From: JAUYMM01 sp049301455
GTDB lineage: Bacteria > Patescibacteriota > Microgenomatia > UBA8517
DNA length: 16,730 nucleotides
NCBI GenBank assembly: GCA_049301455.1
Contig: JBAQKY010000010.1
Coordinates: forward strand, 1-16,730
Reading direction: 5' to 3'
In this document: positions 7,708-13,384 of the stretch, piece by piece
Position numbering within the stretch: the first letter of the stretch is position 1
Layout: each line of letters opens with the position of its first letter
Program-made: the position numbers and the translations under genes
Notes under the pieces: model-generated
The model's database searches: none
Told to the model about the DNA's origin: nothing
The model's input: only the letters and a program-made list of their open reading frames with translations

Positions 7708-7998
7708 TCAACTACCACTGCTATCTTCCTGATCATCTTCGATAATCTTTAAAGAATCGACATAACCTTTGCCAGTCTTTTGGATTATTGTAGCACCCGA
7801 CTTCCTATTAACTCGACCTATTGCAACGGCTGGTGTTGACCTTCTTACCTCAGTACCACCATCTTCTTCGCTTAATATTTTTGCAATTTTGGCTGCACTG
7901 ATTGGTGTATCAGAACCCTGAACAATATCCTTAACCCTCCTCTCCTGTTTGGAAAGTGGGACTGGTAATATATTCCACCAATTAGGTTTATCTGTCAT
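7708..7998 (-). CDS. Small winged-helix-like protein, unknown regulator
   Basis: The protein is 96 residues from the ATG at 7998. A TTG at 8034 would add 12 residues, but that codon lies in the predicted -35 element, so the shorter start is preferred. The middle has a helix-turn-helix-like pattern (AAKIAKILSEE). The end of the domain, AIGRVNRKSGATIIQKTGKGYV, resembles the last helix and wing of OmpR/PhoB-type winged helices. The tail EDDQEDSSGS is acidic. No phospho-receiver domain is present. It may be a DNA-binding regulator; dyads lie about 85-105 bp upstream of its start. It is convergent with the ABC transporter gene. The fold is moderately likely; its targets are unknown. Confidence 0.72.
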   Translation of the reverse strand: MTDKPNWWNILPVPLSKQERRVKDIVQGSDTPISAAKIAKILSEEDGGTEVRRSTPAVAIGRVNRKSGATIIQKTGKGYVDSLKIIEDDQEDSSGS

Positions 7999-8005
7999 AT
8001 TTTGT

Positions 8006-8034
8006 ATTATAAATGAGAAAGGCACCGAAATCAA
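8006..8034 (-). promoter_or_regulatory. Promoter of the winged-helix-like gene
   Basis: On the minus strand TTGATT (8034-8029) and a perfect TATAAT (8011-8006) are separated by 17 nt. The start of transcription falls near 7999, directly on the ATG at 7998, so the mRNA would be leaderless. This spacing decides the start codon. Confidence 0.72.
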
Positions 8035-8083
8035 TTTGATTGTAAGAATTTGAGATTTGGTAATTAAAATAGTACGCTATAGG

Positions 8084-8115
8084 ATTCATAAACTTTATGA
8101 ATTTCTTTGAAATTC
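8084..8115. promoter_or_regulatory. Two overlapping perfect dyads, candidate operator
   Basis: ATTCATAAA-C-TTTATGAAT (8084-8102) is a perfect 19-bp inverted repeat. GAATTTC-TTT-GAAATTC (8099-8115) is a perfect 7-bp stem with a 3-base centre that shares its first four bases. The single-base centre of the first suits a protein-binding dyad better than an RNA hairpin. The nearest gene is the winged-helix-like regulator, which could be bound by its own product; this is inference. Confidence 0.4.
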
Positions 8116-8125
8116 CAATTTATTT

Positions 8126-8184
8126 AAAAAAACTCATGATTTAGAGGAAAACTATAGATTTTCCTACCTTATAGCCTTTTTTTC
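8126..8184. terminator. Candidate bidirectional terminator
   Basis: A perfect 7-bp hairpin, AGGAAAA (8145-8151) and TTTTCCT (8159-8165) with a 7-base loop, has a T7 run on the plus side (8178-8184) and an A7 run on the other side (8126-8132), which is T7 on the minus strand. Both runs start about 12 nt from the stem, farther than in a classic intrinsic terminator. It could end transcripts coming from 8495-8947 or from the candidate RNA. Confidence 0.3.
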
Positions 8185-8224
8185 TGATCCCCTGAAAGTA
8201 TTTCCAATTACGCTTGCTTTATTG

Positions 8225-8480
8225 GTAGTTGTGCTAACAGACTGAAACAGGATTTACGCAAAACCATTCTGCATCACTTATCTGTTTCGGTGGGGACGAA
8301 ACAGATGTCGAACATTCACTTATCGATATTCCCACTAAAACGAGTACAATAATCAACCGAACCCTCTTCGTCCTTACTCCATTTGGTCGATGTCAGCTTT
8401 TTATACCAACCACACGGCTGGTAACTGACTAAATAATTTCAGCGTGCAAATTAACCGAGAGCTATGGGACACTGCTAAGT
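8225..8480 (+). ncRNA. Candidate structured RNA with alternative stems
   Basis: No coding frame is visible here and GC rises from about 27% (8041-8220) to about 41% (8221-8460). Supported pairings are: 8281-8289 with 8297-8305 (9 bp perfect); its loop GTGGG (8290-8294) with CCCAC (8331-8335), a possible pseudoknot; CTGAAACAG (8242-8250) with CTGTTTCGG (8282-8290), 9 bp with one G-U, which excludes the first stem; GAGTA (8342-8346) with TACTC (8375-8379), enclosing CGAA/TTCG (8358-8370); and GTCAG (8392-8396) with CTGAC (8425-8429), enclosing an 8-bp hairpin with one mismatch at 8404-8423. The G-U pair would be A-C on the other strand, which slightly favours the plus strand. No family was recognised, and both ends and the promoter are uncertain. 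Confidence 0.42.
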
Positions 8481-8494
8481 TATTCTAAAATCAA

Positions 8495-8947
8495 TTATTC
8501 CTCAACAACTGGAGAATTTGTGGGTCCTAATACTGCTGATTCAGTTGAGGTATTTTCTTGTTCTAAAACAGGAATATCTTGTTTTGAGTCTTCATTAATA
8601 CTAACAGCACCAACTTCAATAATTTTATTTTCCGATGGTCTATAAAGAATTGCTCTTTTAGCATTTGGGTAGATTATAACTTTGTCTCCAACAACTGCTT
8701 TTTTAAAAAACTGTTGGTTCTTTAATTTTTCGACATTATCTAATGATGTAACAGCAGGTATTTCATCTTTTGGTAGATCCATCAATTTTTCTACCTTTTG
8801 TATGACACTATCTTCTTTAATTGGTTGATTAAACCAATTAACAGGAATGTTTATAAAATCTGGCCTATACTTTTCAATACCATACAAGAAACCAACCGCA
8901 AAAGAAATTAAAAATAATATAATAATTAGTATTTTTACAATTTTCAT
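8495..8947 (-). CDS. Small membrane-anchored protein of unknown function
   Basis: Starting at the ATG at 8947 the product has 150 residues. A second ATG at 8950 would add one Met. A longer in-frame extension upstream crosses the predicted promoter and is rejected. GGAAG at 8959-8955 is the clearest Shine-Dalgarno-like sequence in the window, 7 nt from the chosen start. Residues 1-24 (MKIVKILIIILFLISFAVGF) form a signal anchor, with the rest outside. The middle contains KKAVVGDKVIIYPNAKRAILYRPSENKIIEVG, a small beta-rich unit. The tail is acidic and Ser/Thr/Pro rich. It is divergent from the RAYT-like gene, whose product also carries a membrane helix and an outside beta domain, so the two may act together at the envelope. 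The family is unknown to me. Confidence 0.78.
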   Translation of the reverse strand: MKIVKILIIILFLISFAVGFLYGIEKYRPDFINIPVNWFNQPIKEDSVIQKVEKLMDLPKDEIPAVTSLDNVEKLKNQQFFKKAVVGDKVIIYPNAKRAILYRPSENKIIEVGAVSINEDSKQDIPVLEQENTSTESAVLGPTNSPVVEE

Positions 8948-8971
8948 CATTAGTCTTCCAATCAATTTCAA

Positions 8972-9000
8972 ACTATACCCTTTAAAGGTACTGCTTGCAA
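8972..9000 (-). promoter_or_regulatory. Promoter of the small membrane-anchored protein gene
   Basis: TTGCAA (9000-8995) and TATAGT (8977-8972) on the minus strand are separated by 17 nt. The start of transcription near 8965 gives a leader of about 17 nt containing GGAAG. Confidence 0.55.
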
Positions 9001-9052
9001 GGTCATACCTTGAAAGTTGAGGCTGGTCAAATAAAATTATGCGAGAATTCTC
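8998..9052. repeat. Two small palindromes between divergent genes
   Basis: CAAGGT-CAT-ACCTTG (8998-9012) is a perfect 6-bp stem with a 3-base loop, and GAGAATTCTC (9043-9052) is a perfect 10-bp palindrome. Both lie next to a RAYT-family gene, where REP-type hairpins are expected in active systems. They differ in sequence and are not repeated elsewhere in this window, so they may equally be operators for the divergent promoters. Confidence 0.35.
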
Positions 9053-9064
9053 ACAAAAAGGGGC

Positions 9065-9093
9065 TTGCAATCTATGACGTTTCAAGTTATGTT
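9065..9093 (+). promoter_or_regulatory. Promoter of the RAYT-like gene
   Basis: TTGCAA (9065-9070) and TATGTT (9088-9093) are 17 nt apart. The predicted start is at about 9100, the A of the ATG, so the mRNA would be leaderless. The octamer GCTTGCAA holding this -35 also holds the -35 of the divergent gene (8993-9000). Confidence 0.5.
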
Positions 9094-9099
9094 TAATAT

Positions 9100-10206
9100 A
9101 TGCCTGCCATAGCTGCCAATACAGACCTTGAAGGAAAATATTATCACATCAGTAATACTGGTAGAGATAATATTAAACTTTTTAATGATGATAATGACTA
9201 CGATACTTTCATTGGATATCTAAGTGAGTATCTAACTCCTCCGGCTGACCCTAGTACTAATAAAAAGATGTTCTCTGTCCAAGGAAAGATCTACCATGGT
9301 ATTCCCCACCAACCAAAGAACTTTCATTCCAAAGTAAATCTTGTAGCTTATGGGCTAACTGAAAACCGTTTTAACTTAATGCTAACTGAGAGCACTGATG
9401 GCGCTGTTCAATCGTTTATTAGGTCACTATGTACTAGATACTCCATCTATTTTAATAAAAAATATAAACACAAGGGATCACTTTTTTACGGTCCATATAA
9501 ATTAGCAGTTATTGAAAATCCCACAGTTGTTTCATTACTAACCTACTATCTACATAAAACTGGGGTAAAATCTTCTTTAGACAAATACCTAAACGCAAGT
9601 GTTCCCCGTTTTGGATTAGATCAAAAAGGTATAAAGACATATGACGATTTTATTCAAAAGTTTGCATTAGACGAAACACAAAAAGACTTACTTCAATCAG
9701 TTTTGTTTGGACAAAAAGTAGTGATCCAACAAACACAGATATTAAAACCTACGATTCCAAGCAGTGACGACACTAGTTTCGAAAAAGGACGTCAAAGTGT
9801 CTCAAAATATCTATTAATACATCAAAGACCACAGGAATTACTTGTTGCTACTGCAGTTTTTATGCTTCTTTTAGCTTTTGGATTGAAGAATGTTTTAGTC
9901 ACCAAAAAGCAAAATTCTCAGGTCATTAACAATGCTAATGCACAAGTTATTGGTGTATCAATTGAAAGTTTAGATGAGGTGTATGGCAGCAATTCTGATC
10001 AAAAATATATGGCCAGAGTTAAGTCTACAGATGGAGTTGCTATTAACGTCTATAATGATATAGAGGCTTCTATTGTCTATAAAAAGGCAGCTATTAACGA
10101 CGAATTTGAAGTAATTGCCATGAATGACAGTTGGTGCCAAGTAAAACTAGAAGATGGCAATAGTGGCTTTATTGAAGTTAAAAATTTAGAAATATTTGAA
10201 GAATGA
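9100..10206 (+). CDS. Domesticated RAYT/IS200-like transposase domain with TM helix and SH3-like domain
   Basis: The product has 368 residues. Residues 10-160 follow the REP-associated Y1 transposase fold: YYHISNTGRDNIKLFNDDNDY (14-34), the strand AYGLTENRFNLML (83-95), the Tyr helix TRYSIYFNKKYKHKGSLFYG (112-131) and TYYLHKTGV (148-156), corresponding to the usual YIHLNP. In active relatives the strand reads N-H-F-H-L-L-L; here the two metal-binding His are R90 and N92, so DNA cleavage is not expected. Tyr 114, 117 and 122 remain. A transmembrane helix (about 246-263) separates this cytosolic part from a C-terminal SH3-like beta domain (303-365). The protein therefore seems recruited as a membrane-tethered DNA- or RNA-binding protein with an envelope-facing domain. 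Its stop lies in the first unit of the 14-bp ladder. The family is confident; the new role is inference. Confidence 0.88.
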   Translation: MPAIAANTDLEGKYYHISNTGRDNIKLFNDDNDYDTFIGYLSEYLTPPADPSTNKKMFSVQGKIYHGIPHQPKNFHSKVNLVAYGLTENRFNLMLTESTDGAVQSFIRSLCTRYSIYFNKKYKHKGSLFYGPYKLAVIENPTVVSLLTYYLHKTGVKSSLDKYLNASVPRFGLDQKGIKTYDDFIQKFALDETQKDLLQSVLFGQKVVIQQTQILKPTIPSSDDTSFEKGRQSVSKYLLIHQRPQELLVATAVFMLLLAFGLKNVLVTKKQNSQVINNANAQVIGVSIESLDEVYGSNSDQKYMARVKSTDGVAINVYNDIEASIVYKKAAINDEFEVIAMNDSWCQVKLEDGNSGFIEVKNLEIFEE

Positions 10207-10258
10207 AAAAAACTTTATGAAAAAAACTTTATGAAAAAAACTTTATGACGAAGACTTT
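10203..10258 (+). repeat. Tandem mini-ORF ladder, 14-bp unit
   Basis: ATGAAAAAAACTTT occurs three times exactly (10203-10216, 10217-10230, 10231-10244). A fourth, degenerate copy (10245-10258, ATGACGAAGACTTT) is the start of the next gene. Each exact copy opens the 5-codon frame M-K-K-T-L followed by TGA that overlaps the next ATG (ATGA). In the third copy this TGA overlaps the true start at 10245. The first ATG itself overlaps the TGA of the RAYT-like gene at 10204-10206, so termination and initiation sites are chained from one gene to the next without a gap. Confidence 0.95.
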
Positions 10259-10898
10259 ATCATACACAGGATTAATTATCGCAGCTTTTTTTGTTGTTGC
10301 ACTTTTTGTTACTTCTAAATCATATACTCAACTGTATACAGCGATACTACTCTACCCAGTCTTAACATACATCATGTTAACAGTTTTCCCTAGGCACGAC
10401 CAACCAGAAGATATACACCAACAAACAAACAACATTGGTGTTGGTGAGGTGGTTTCACAAAAACCTAACAAAAGTCTGGACGTTGTCATACCAAGAGAAA
10501 AAGTAGAAATTGTTGATATTGACAAAAGAACGTTCTTAAAATTAATTGGAACTGCTGGAATATCATTCTTTTTGTTTTCAATTCTAGGCAGAAGAGCAGA
10601 AGATTACATATTTAATAAAACACAGGGCTTAGGACTAAACCCTACCCAAAATAACACTCCCAACATTAGCATGAGCCCTCAAGGTGGATCGCTACCAAGT
10701 GATGAATATAAAATATCAGAAATTGATGATGGAATAATATCTTTCTATGGATTTGTCAATAAAAGCGGTAGTTGGCTAATTATGCGTGAGGATACACAAG
10801 AGAATTCATTCAGATATTCTAGGGGTGAAACCAATTTCTCAAGAAGCTGGGCTGATCGTAGCAATTTAAAATATGATTACTATCACAATCTATTTTAA
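10245..10898 (+). CDS. Membrane protein with Tat-like segment, unknown function
   Basis: This 217-residue protein is not recognised. It has hydrophobic segments at about 7-24 and 30-47, then a polar loop, then DKRTFLKLIGTAGISFFLFSILG (93-115). The latter looks like a Tat signal (R-R-x-F-L-K) with Lys in place of the first Arg, and probably acts as a third membrane segment. The C-terminal 65 residues contain ISFYGFVNKSGSWLIMRED and SFRYSRGETNFSRSWADR, an aromatic beta-rich unit likely outside the cell. The gene follows the RAYT-like gene through the mini-ORF ladder, which suggests shared transcription and coupled translation. Its 3' end overlaps the convergent Cache gene by 9 nt. The start at 10245 is supported by the ladder and the frame; the first codons M-T-K-T-L echo the repeated peptide M-K-K-T-L. 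Confidence 0.82.
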   Translation: MTKTLSYTGLIIAAFFVVALFVTSKSYTQLYTAILLYPVLTYIMLTVFPRHDQPEDIHQQTNNIGVGEVVSQKPNKSLDVVIPREKVEIVDIDKRTFLKLIGTAGISFFLFSILGRRAEDYIFNKTQGLGLNPTQNNTPNISMSPQGGSLPSDEYKISEIDDGIISFYGFVNKSGSWLIMREDTQENSFRYSRGETNFSRSWADRSNLKYDYYHNLF

Positions 10899-11837
10899 TA
10901 TTTCTGTTTCCTTTTTAACATTAATCACTCCGTGGAACAAGACTGCAACTGAAATCATTACGGCTAAAATAATTAAACGGAGATTAATGGGTGCTGTGTG
11001 TGTTGATACTTCATATGTAGGTGTGGCCATAATTAACAACCAATTTTGATCATTTAGTCCTATGTTTGAATAAGCCAATAGATGTTCATCTGACTCAAGC
11101 TTTCCTTCTTCTTTATGCTTTAATATCTTCTCAAGATGGCTTGAAAATTCATGGCCGTCTGGAAGTGTATTTGTAGCATTATTTTTATAAATCACTTTAC
11201 CAGATTGGTCAAGCAAATAGACCTCTGTCAAATCTGAGACTTGCATTAAATCTATATAATTTTTAGTCAATGAATCTAATCTAACTGAGGCAACTAAAAC
11301 ACCTTTTAAAACTCCATTGTTATAGATTGCTGAAGCAACAGGAACAATCATTCCACCTTTACTGGCACCCAATCTACTAACAACAGGTTTACCAACAAAG
11401 TACTCTGAATCCTTAGGCTTTTGCTTGGCCCATATAAAATAATCCCTGTCAGAAAGAGAGATTCCAGTGTCGTGAGTGCCTTCGATATTTGAGTTAAAAA
11501 GAACGATACCTTTGCTGTCAGTTAACGCAATTCCGCTAACAACTCCACTATCTCTCCATTGTTCAACAAAGATGTCTAGATCTTTTGCAGTATTTGCATC
11601 CAATTTCCAAATTGTTGGTAGCTGCGAAAGGAAAGCAATAGAATCACCAAAGACTTGGAAAAAGGATGTGATATTACCAGATTCAGCTCTAACTAAAATT
11701 TGTTGCCTTTGCAATATTGCCCTTTTTACTGTATTTGTTGCATTTCGCGCAACCAAAAAATACATGCCTAAACACAAACCAATAATGAATAGGAAAATAT
11801 ATAGAAACTTTCCTTTTGATTGTAGATAGTGAAGCAT
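10890..11837 (-). CDS. Orphan double-Cache sensor membrane protein
   Basis: The product has 315 residues: TM helix 11-30, an extracytoplasmic double Cache-like domain (about 35-270), TM helix 286-303 and a cytoplasmic tail of only about 12 residues. Cache hallmarks include the strand IALTDSKGIVLFNSN (103-117), SLSDRDYFIWAK (127-138), YFVGKPVVSR (146-155), GGMIVPVASAI (161-171) and GVLKGVLVASVRL (175-187). Such domains normally bind small molecules such as amino acids and pass the signal to kinase, cyclase or chemotaxis modules. None is fused here and none lies next to it, so the partner is either encoded elsewhere or the protein works as a binding or adhesion protein. The gene is convergent with the Tat-like gene and divergent from the glycosyltransferase cluster. 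Confidence 0.88.
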   Translation of the reverse strand: MLHYLQSKGKFLYIFLFIIGLCLGMYFLVARNATNTVKRAILQRQQILVRAESGNITSFFQVFGDSIAFLSQLPTIWKLDANTAKDLDIFVEQWRDSGVVSGIALTDSKGIVLFNSNIEGTHDTGISLSDRDYFIWAKQKPKDSEYFVGKPVVSRLGASKGGMIVPVASAIYNNGVLKGVLVASVRLDSLTKNYIDLMQVSDLTEVYLLDQSGKVIYKNNATNTLPDGHEFSSHLEKILKHKEEGKLESDEHLLAYSNIGLNDQNWLLIMATPTYEVSTHTAPINLRLIILAVMISVAVLFHGVINVKKETEILK

Positions 11838-11843
11838 GTAAAT

Positions 11844-11872
11844 ATCTTATGGTTTTAAAAAAGATTAGTCAA
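11844..11872 (-). promoter_or_regulatory. Promoter of the Cache gene
   Basis: TTGACT (11872-11867) and TAAGAT (11849-11844) on the minus strand are separated by 17 nt. The start of transcription falls at about 11837, the A of the ATG, so the mRNA would be leaderless. Its -35 lies only a few bases from the extended -10 of the divergent glycosyltransferase gene. Confidence 0.6.
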
Positions 11873-11883
11873 TGTGCTACAAT
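11872..11883 (+). promoter_or_regulatory. Extended -10 promoter of the glycosyltransferase cluster
   Basis: ATGTGCTACAAT holds an extended -10 (TG-C-TACAAT). The start of transcription is near 11890 and the ATG is at 11892. The same 12 bases occur before the second family-2 glycosyltransferase gene (16582-16593). A GTG at 11874 would extend the frame into this element and is rejected as the start. Confidence 0.68.
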
Positions 11884-11891
11884 GCCAAAGT

Positions 11892-12674
11892 ATGTTATCA
11901 GCCATAATTCCCGCCTACAAAGATGAGTTTTTATACAAAACTATTGACTCACTTTTAGACAATGCTGTGGGTGAAATTGAGGTCATAGTTGTTCTGGATG
12001 GGTATTGGCCAGACCCTCCAATTAAAAGTGATGAAAGAATTAAAGTTCTTCACCTTGGTAAAAATCGTGGCATGAGAGGTGCAATTAATGCAGGGGTTGA
12101 AATTGCCAAGGGAGAATTTTTGTTGCGTTCTGATCAACATTGCATGTTTGCAAAAGGGTATGACAAAGTATTAACAGAAAGTTGTGAACCAAATTGGATA
12201 GTTACCACAACAAGATACTTTTTAGATCCAATTAAATGGCAGGTTATGGACCTCCCACCTGTAAATTTTGAAAAACTGATAATCCAAGGAGGTATAAAAT
12301 TCTCAGGCAAACCATGGCCAGAACGTGATGTTGAGATGAAGGACGTACAGATAGCAGAAACAATGGCCATGCAAGGATCAATGTGGATGATGCCAAAATC
12401 ATGGTGGGAAAAGACAATAGTTGAACTTCAAACTGAAGGTTATGGCCAAATGTATCAAGATTCTCACGAAATGATATTTAAAACTTGGAAAAACGGCGGC
12501 AAAATGATGCTTAACAAAAACACTTGGTATGCACACAAACATAGAGACTTTACACAAGGCAGGCATGAAGGCACAAAAGAAAACTCATCACTTCGAGGAG
12601 AAAGTGGACTCTATGCCTTAAAAGTCTGGGGTGATTATTACCAAAACGAAGTCAGACCAAAGTGGAAAATATAA
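11892..12674 (+). CDS. Family 2 glycosyltransferase
   Basis: This 260-residue GT-A-fold enzyme probably transfers a sugar from a nucleotide-sugar donor in the cytosol. The start MLSAIIPAYKDEFLYKTIDSL is the classic family-2 opening, with the donor-binding strand IEVIVVLDGY (29-38), the conserved NRGMRGAINAGVEIAKGEFLL segment (58-78) and SDQH at 80-83 in the place of the usual D-x-D metal site. Later parts (MQGSMWMMPKSWW, 160-172; MYQDSHEMIFK) fit the acceptor side of the fold. No membrane helix is present. It is the first gene of the plus-strand cluster, with the next gene 8 nt downstream. The altered D-x-D (D-Q-H) is also seen in other family-2 members, so activity is plausible. The sugar is unknown. 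Confidence 0.87.
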   Translation: MLSAIIPAYKDEFLYKTIDSLLDNAVGEIEVIVVLDGYWPDPPIKSDERIKVLHLGKNRGMRGAINAGVEIAKGEFLLRSDQHCMFAKGYDKVLTESCEPNWIVTTTRYFLDPIKWQVMDLPPVNFEKLIIQGGIKFSGKPWPERDVEMKDVQIAETMAMQGSMWMMPKSWWEKTIVELQTEGYGQMYQDSHEMIFKTWKNGGKMMLNKNTWYAHKHRDFTQGRHEGTKENSSLRGESGLYALKVWGDYYQNEVRPKWKI

Positions 12675-12682
12675 AAAACGAC

Positions 12683-13366
12683 ATGGAATCAAGCGATTTA
12701 ACAATAATTATGTTAACAGCCAGCAGAGTTTCTGATTCTTGGGCTAAATTTCACAAAGAAAAACTGATTGAAGCAGCAGGATCATCCCCTATTATTACAA
12801 TTTCAAGAAAACCATTAGACTGGGGAATAAATTTAATTGACAGCGAACCATATCACATATCAAATATTTACTTTCAACTCTTAAGAGGTGCAAAAACTGC
12901 AACAACGGATTTTATAGCAGTTGCAGAAGACGACACACTCTATCCAAAAGAACATTTTGAGTATCGACCTGACCAAAATGTATTTGCCTACAATCAAAAC
13001 AGGTTTGGTATATTTTCTTGGGGCAGGCCAACTTACTTCTGGAAAGATAGAATAAGTAATTCCACATTGGTTGCATCTAGAAAACTTGTAATTGAAGCTT
13101 TGGAAGAAAGGTTTAAAAAATACCCACAAGGTACTCCTACAGGATTAACTGGTGAGATGGGCAGAAATAACATCGAAGACAGACTGGGCATAACTAGAAG
13201 GAAATCTGTTTGGTTTTCGACAGAAACATCAGTTGTTAGAATTGACCACGAAAATGGTGTAGATAAACTTGCAAGGTCACACAGAAAAGGTATGGGTATT
13301 TTAAGAGCATATGATATTCCACATTGGGGTAAAGCAGAAGATTTGGTTAATATATTTAAAAAATAA
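12683..13366 (+). CDS. GT-A-like glycosyltransferase paralog, type A copy 1
   Basis: From ATG 12683 the protein has 227 residues. A start at 12662 would overlap the previous gene by 13 nt, and comparison with copy 2 (15210) supports the shorter form beginning with SDLTII. Landmarks are the N-terminal strand DLTIIMLTASR (5-15), PIITISRKPLDWGINL (36-51), and AEDDTLYPKEHF (80-91), whose E-D-D resembles the metal-binding D-x-D of GT-A enzymes. The C-terminus carries IDHENGVDKLARSHRKG and IPHWGKAEDLV. It is related to the other three paralogs in this cluster. The role is probably addition of a sugar during glycan building; I do not recognise a named family. No membrane helix is present. Confidence 0.8.
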   Translation: MESSDLTIIMLTASRVSDSWAKFHKEKLIEAAGSSPIITISRKPLDWGINLIDSEPYHISNIYFQLLRGAKTATTDFIAVAEDDTLYPKEHFEYRPDQNVFAYNQNRFGIFSWGRPTYFWKDRISNSTLVASRKLVIEALEERFKKYPQGTPTGLTGEMGRNNIEDRLGITRRKSVWFSTETSVVRIDHENGVDKLARSHRKGMGILRAYDIPHWGKAEDLVNIFKK

Positions 13367-13384
13367 TATAGATAGAACATAAAT

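Noticed and set aside
7697..7714. Hairpin TAGTT/AACTA between the convergent genes as a terminator
   Set aside because: There are only five weak A/T-rich pairs and no clear T run after the stem on either strand.
8275..8324. Repeated CACTTATC at 8275-8282 and 8317-8324 as a CRISPR or attachment-site repeat
   Set aside because: There are only two short copies, no regular array, no cas genes or integrase nearby; it is more likely part of the RNA candidate or chance.
8225..8480. tmRNA, RNase P RNA or SRP RNA in the gene-free stretch
   Set aside because: GGTGGGGAC and TCGAA-like bases recall tmRNA ends, and CGGCTGGTAAC recalls a piece of RNase P RNA. However, no tag frame, no proper T-arm, no GAGGAAAGUCC core and no GGAA-type SRP loop were found in the right places on either strand.
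8951..9085. 45-residue N-terminal extension of the small anchored protein
   Set aside because: The extension crosses the predicted TTGCAA/TATAGT promoter and would bury the signal anchor; the ATG at 8947 has a GGAAG at good spacing.
9100..10206. Active IS200/IS605-type mobile element
   Set aside because: The HUH motif is lost, there is no accessory tnpB, and no matched hairpin ends flank the gene.
11874..11891. GTG start at 11874 for the first family-2 glycosyltransferase
   Set aside because: It would place the first codons inside the extended -10 element; the ATG at 11892 gives the standard family-2 N-terminus.
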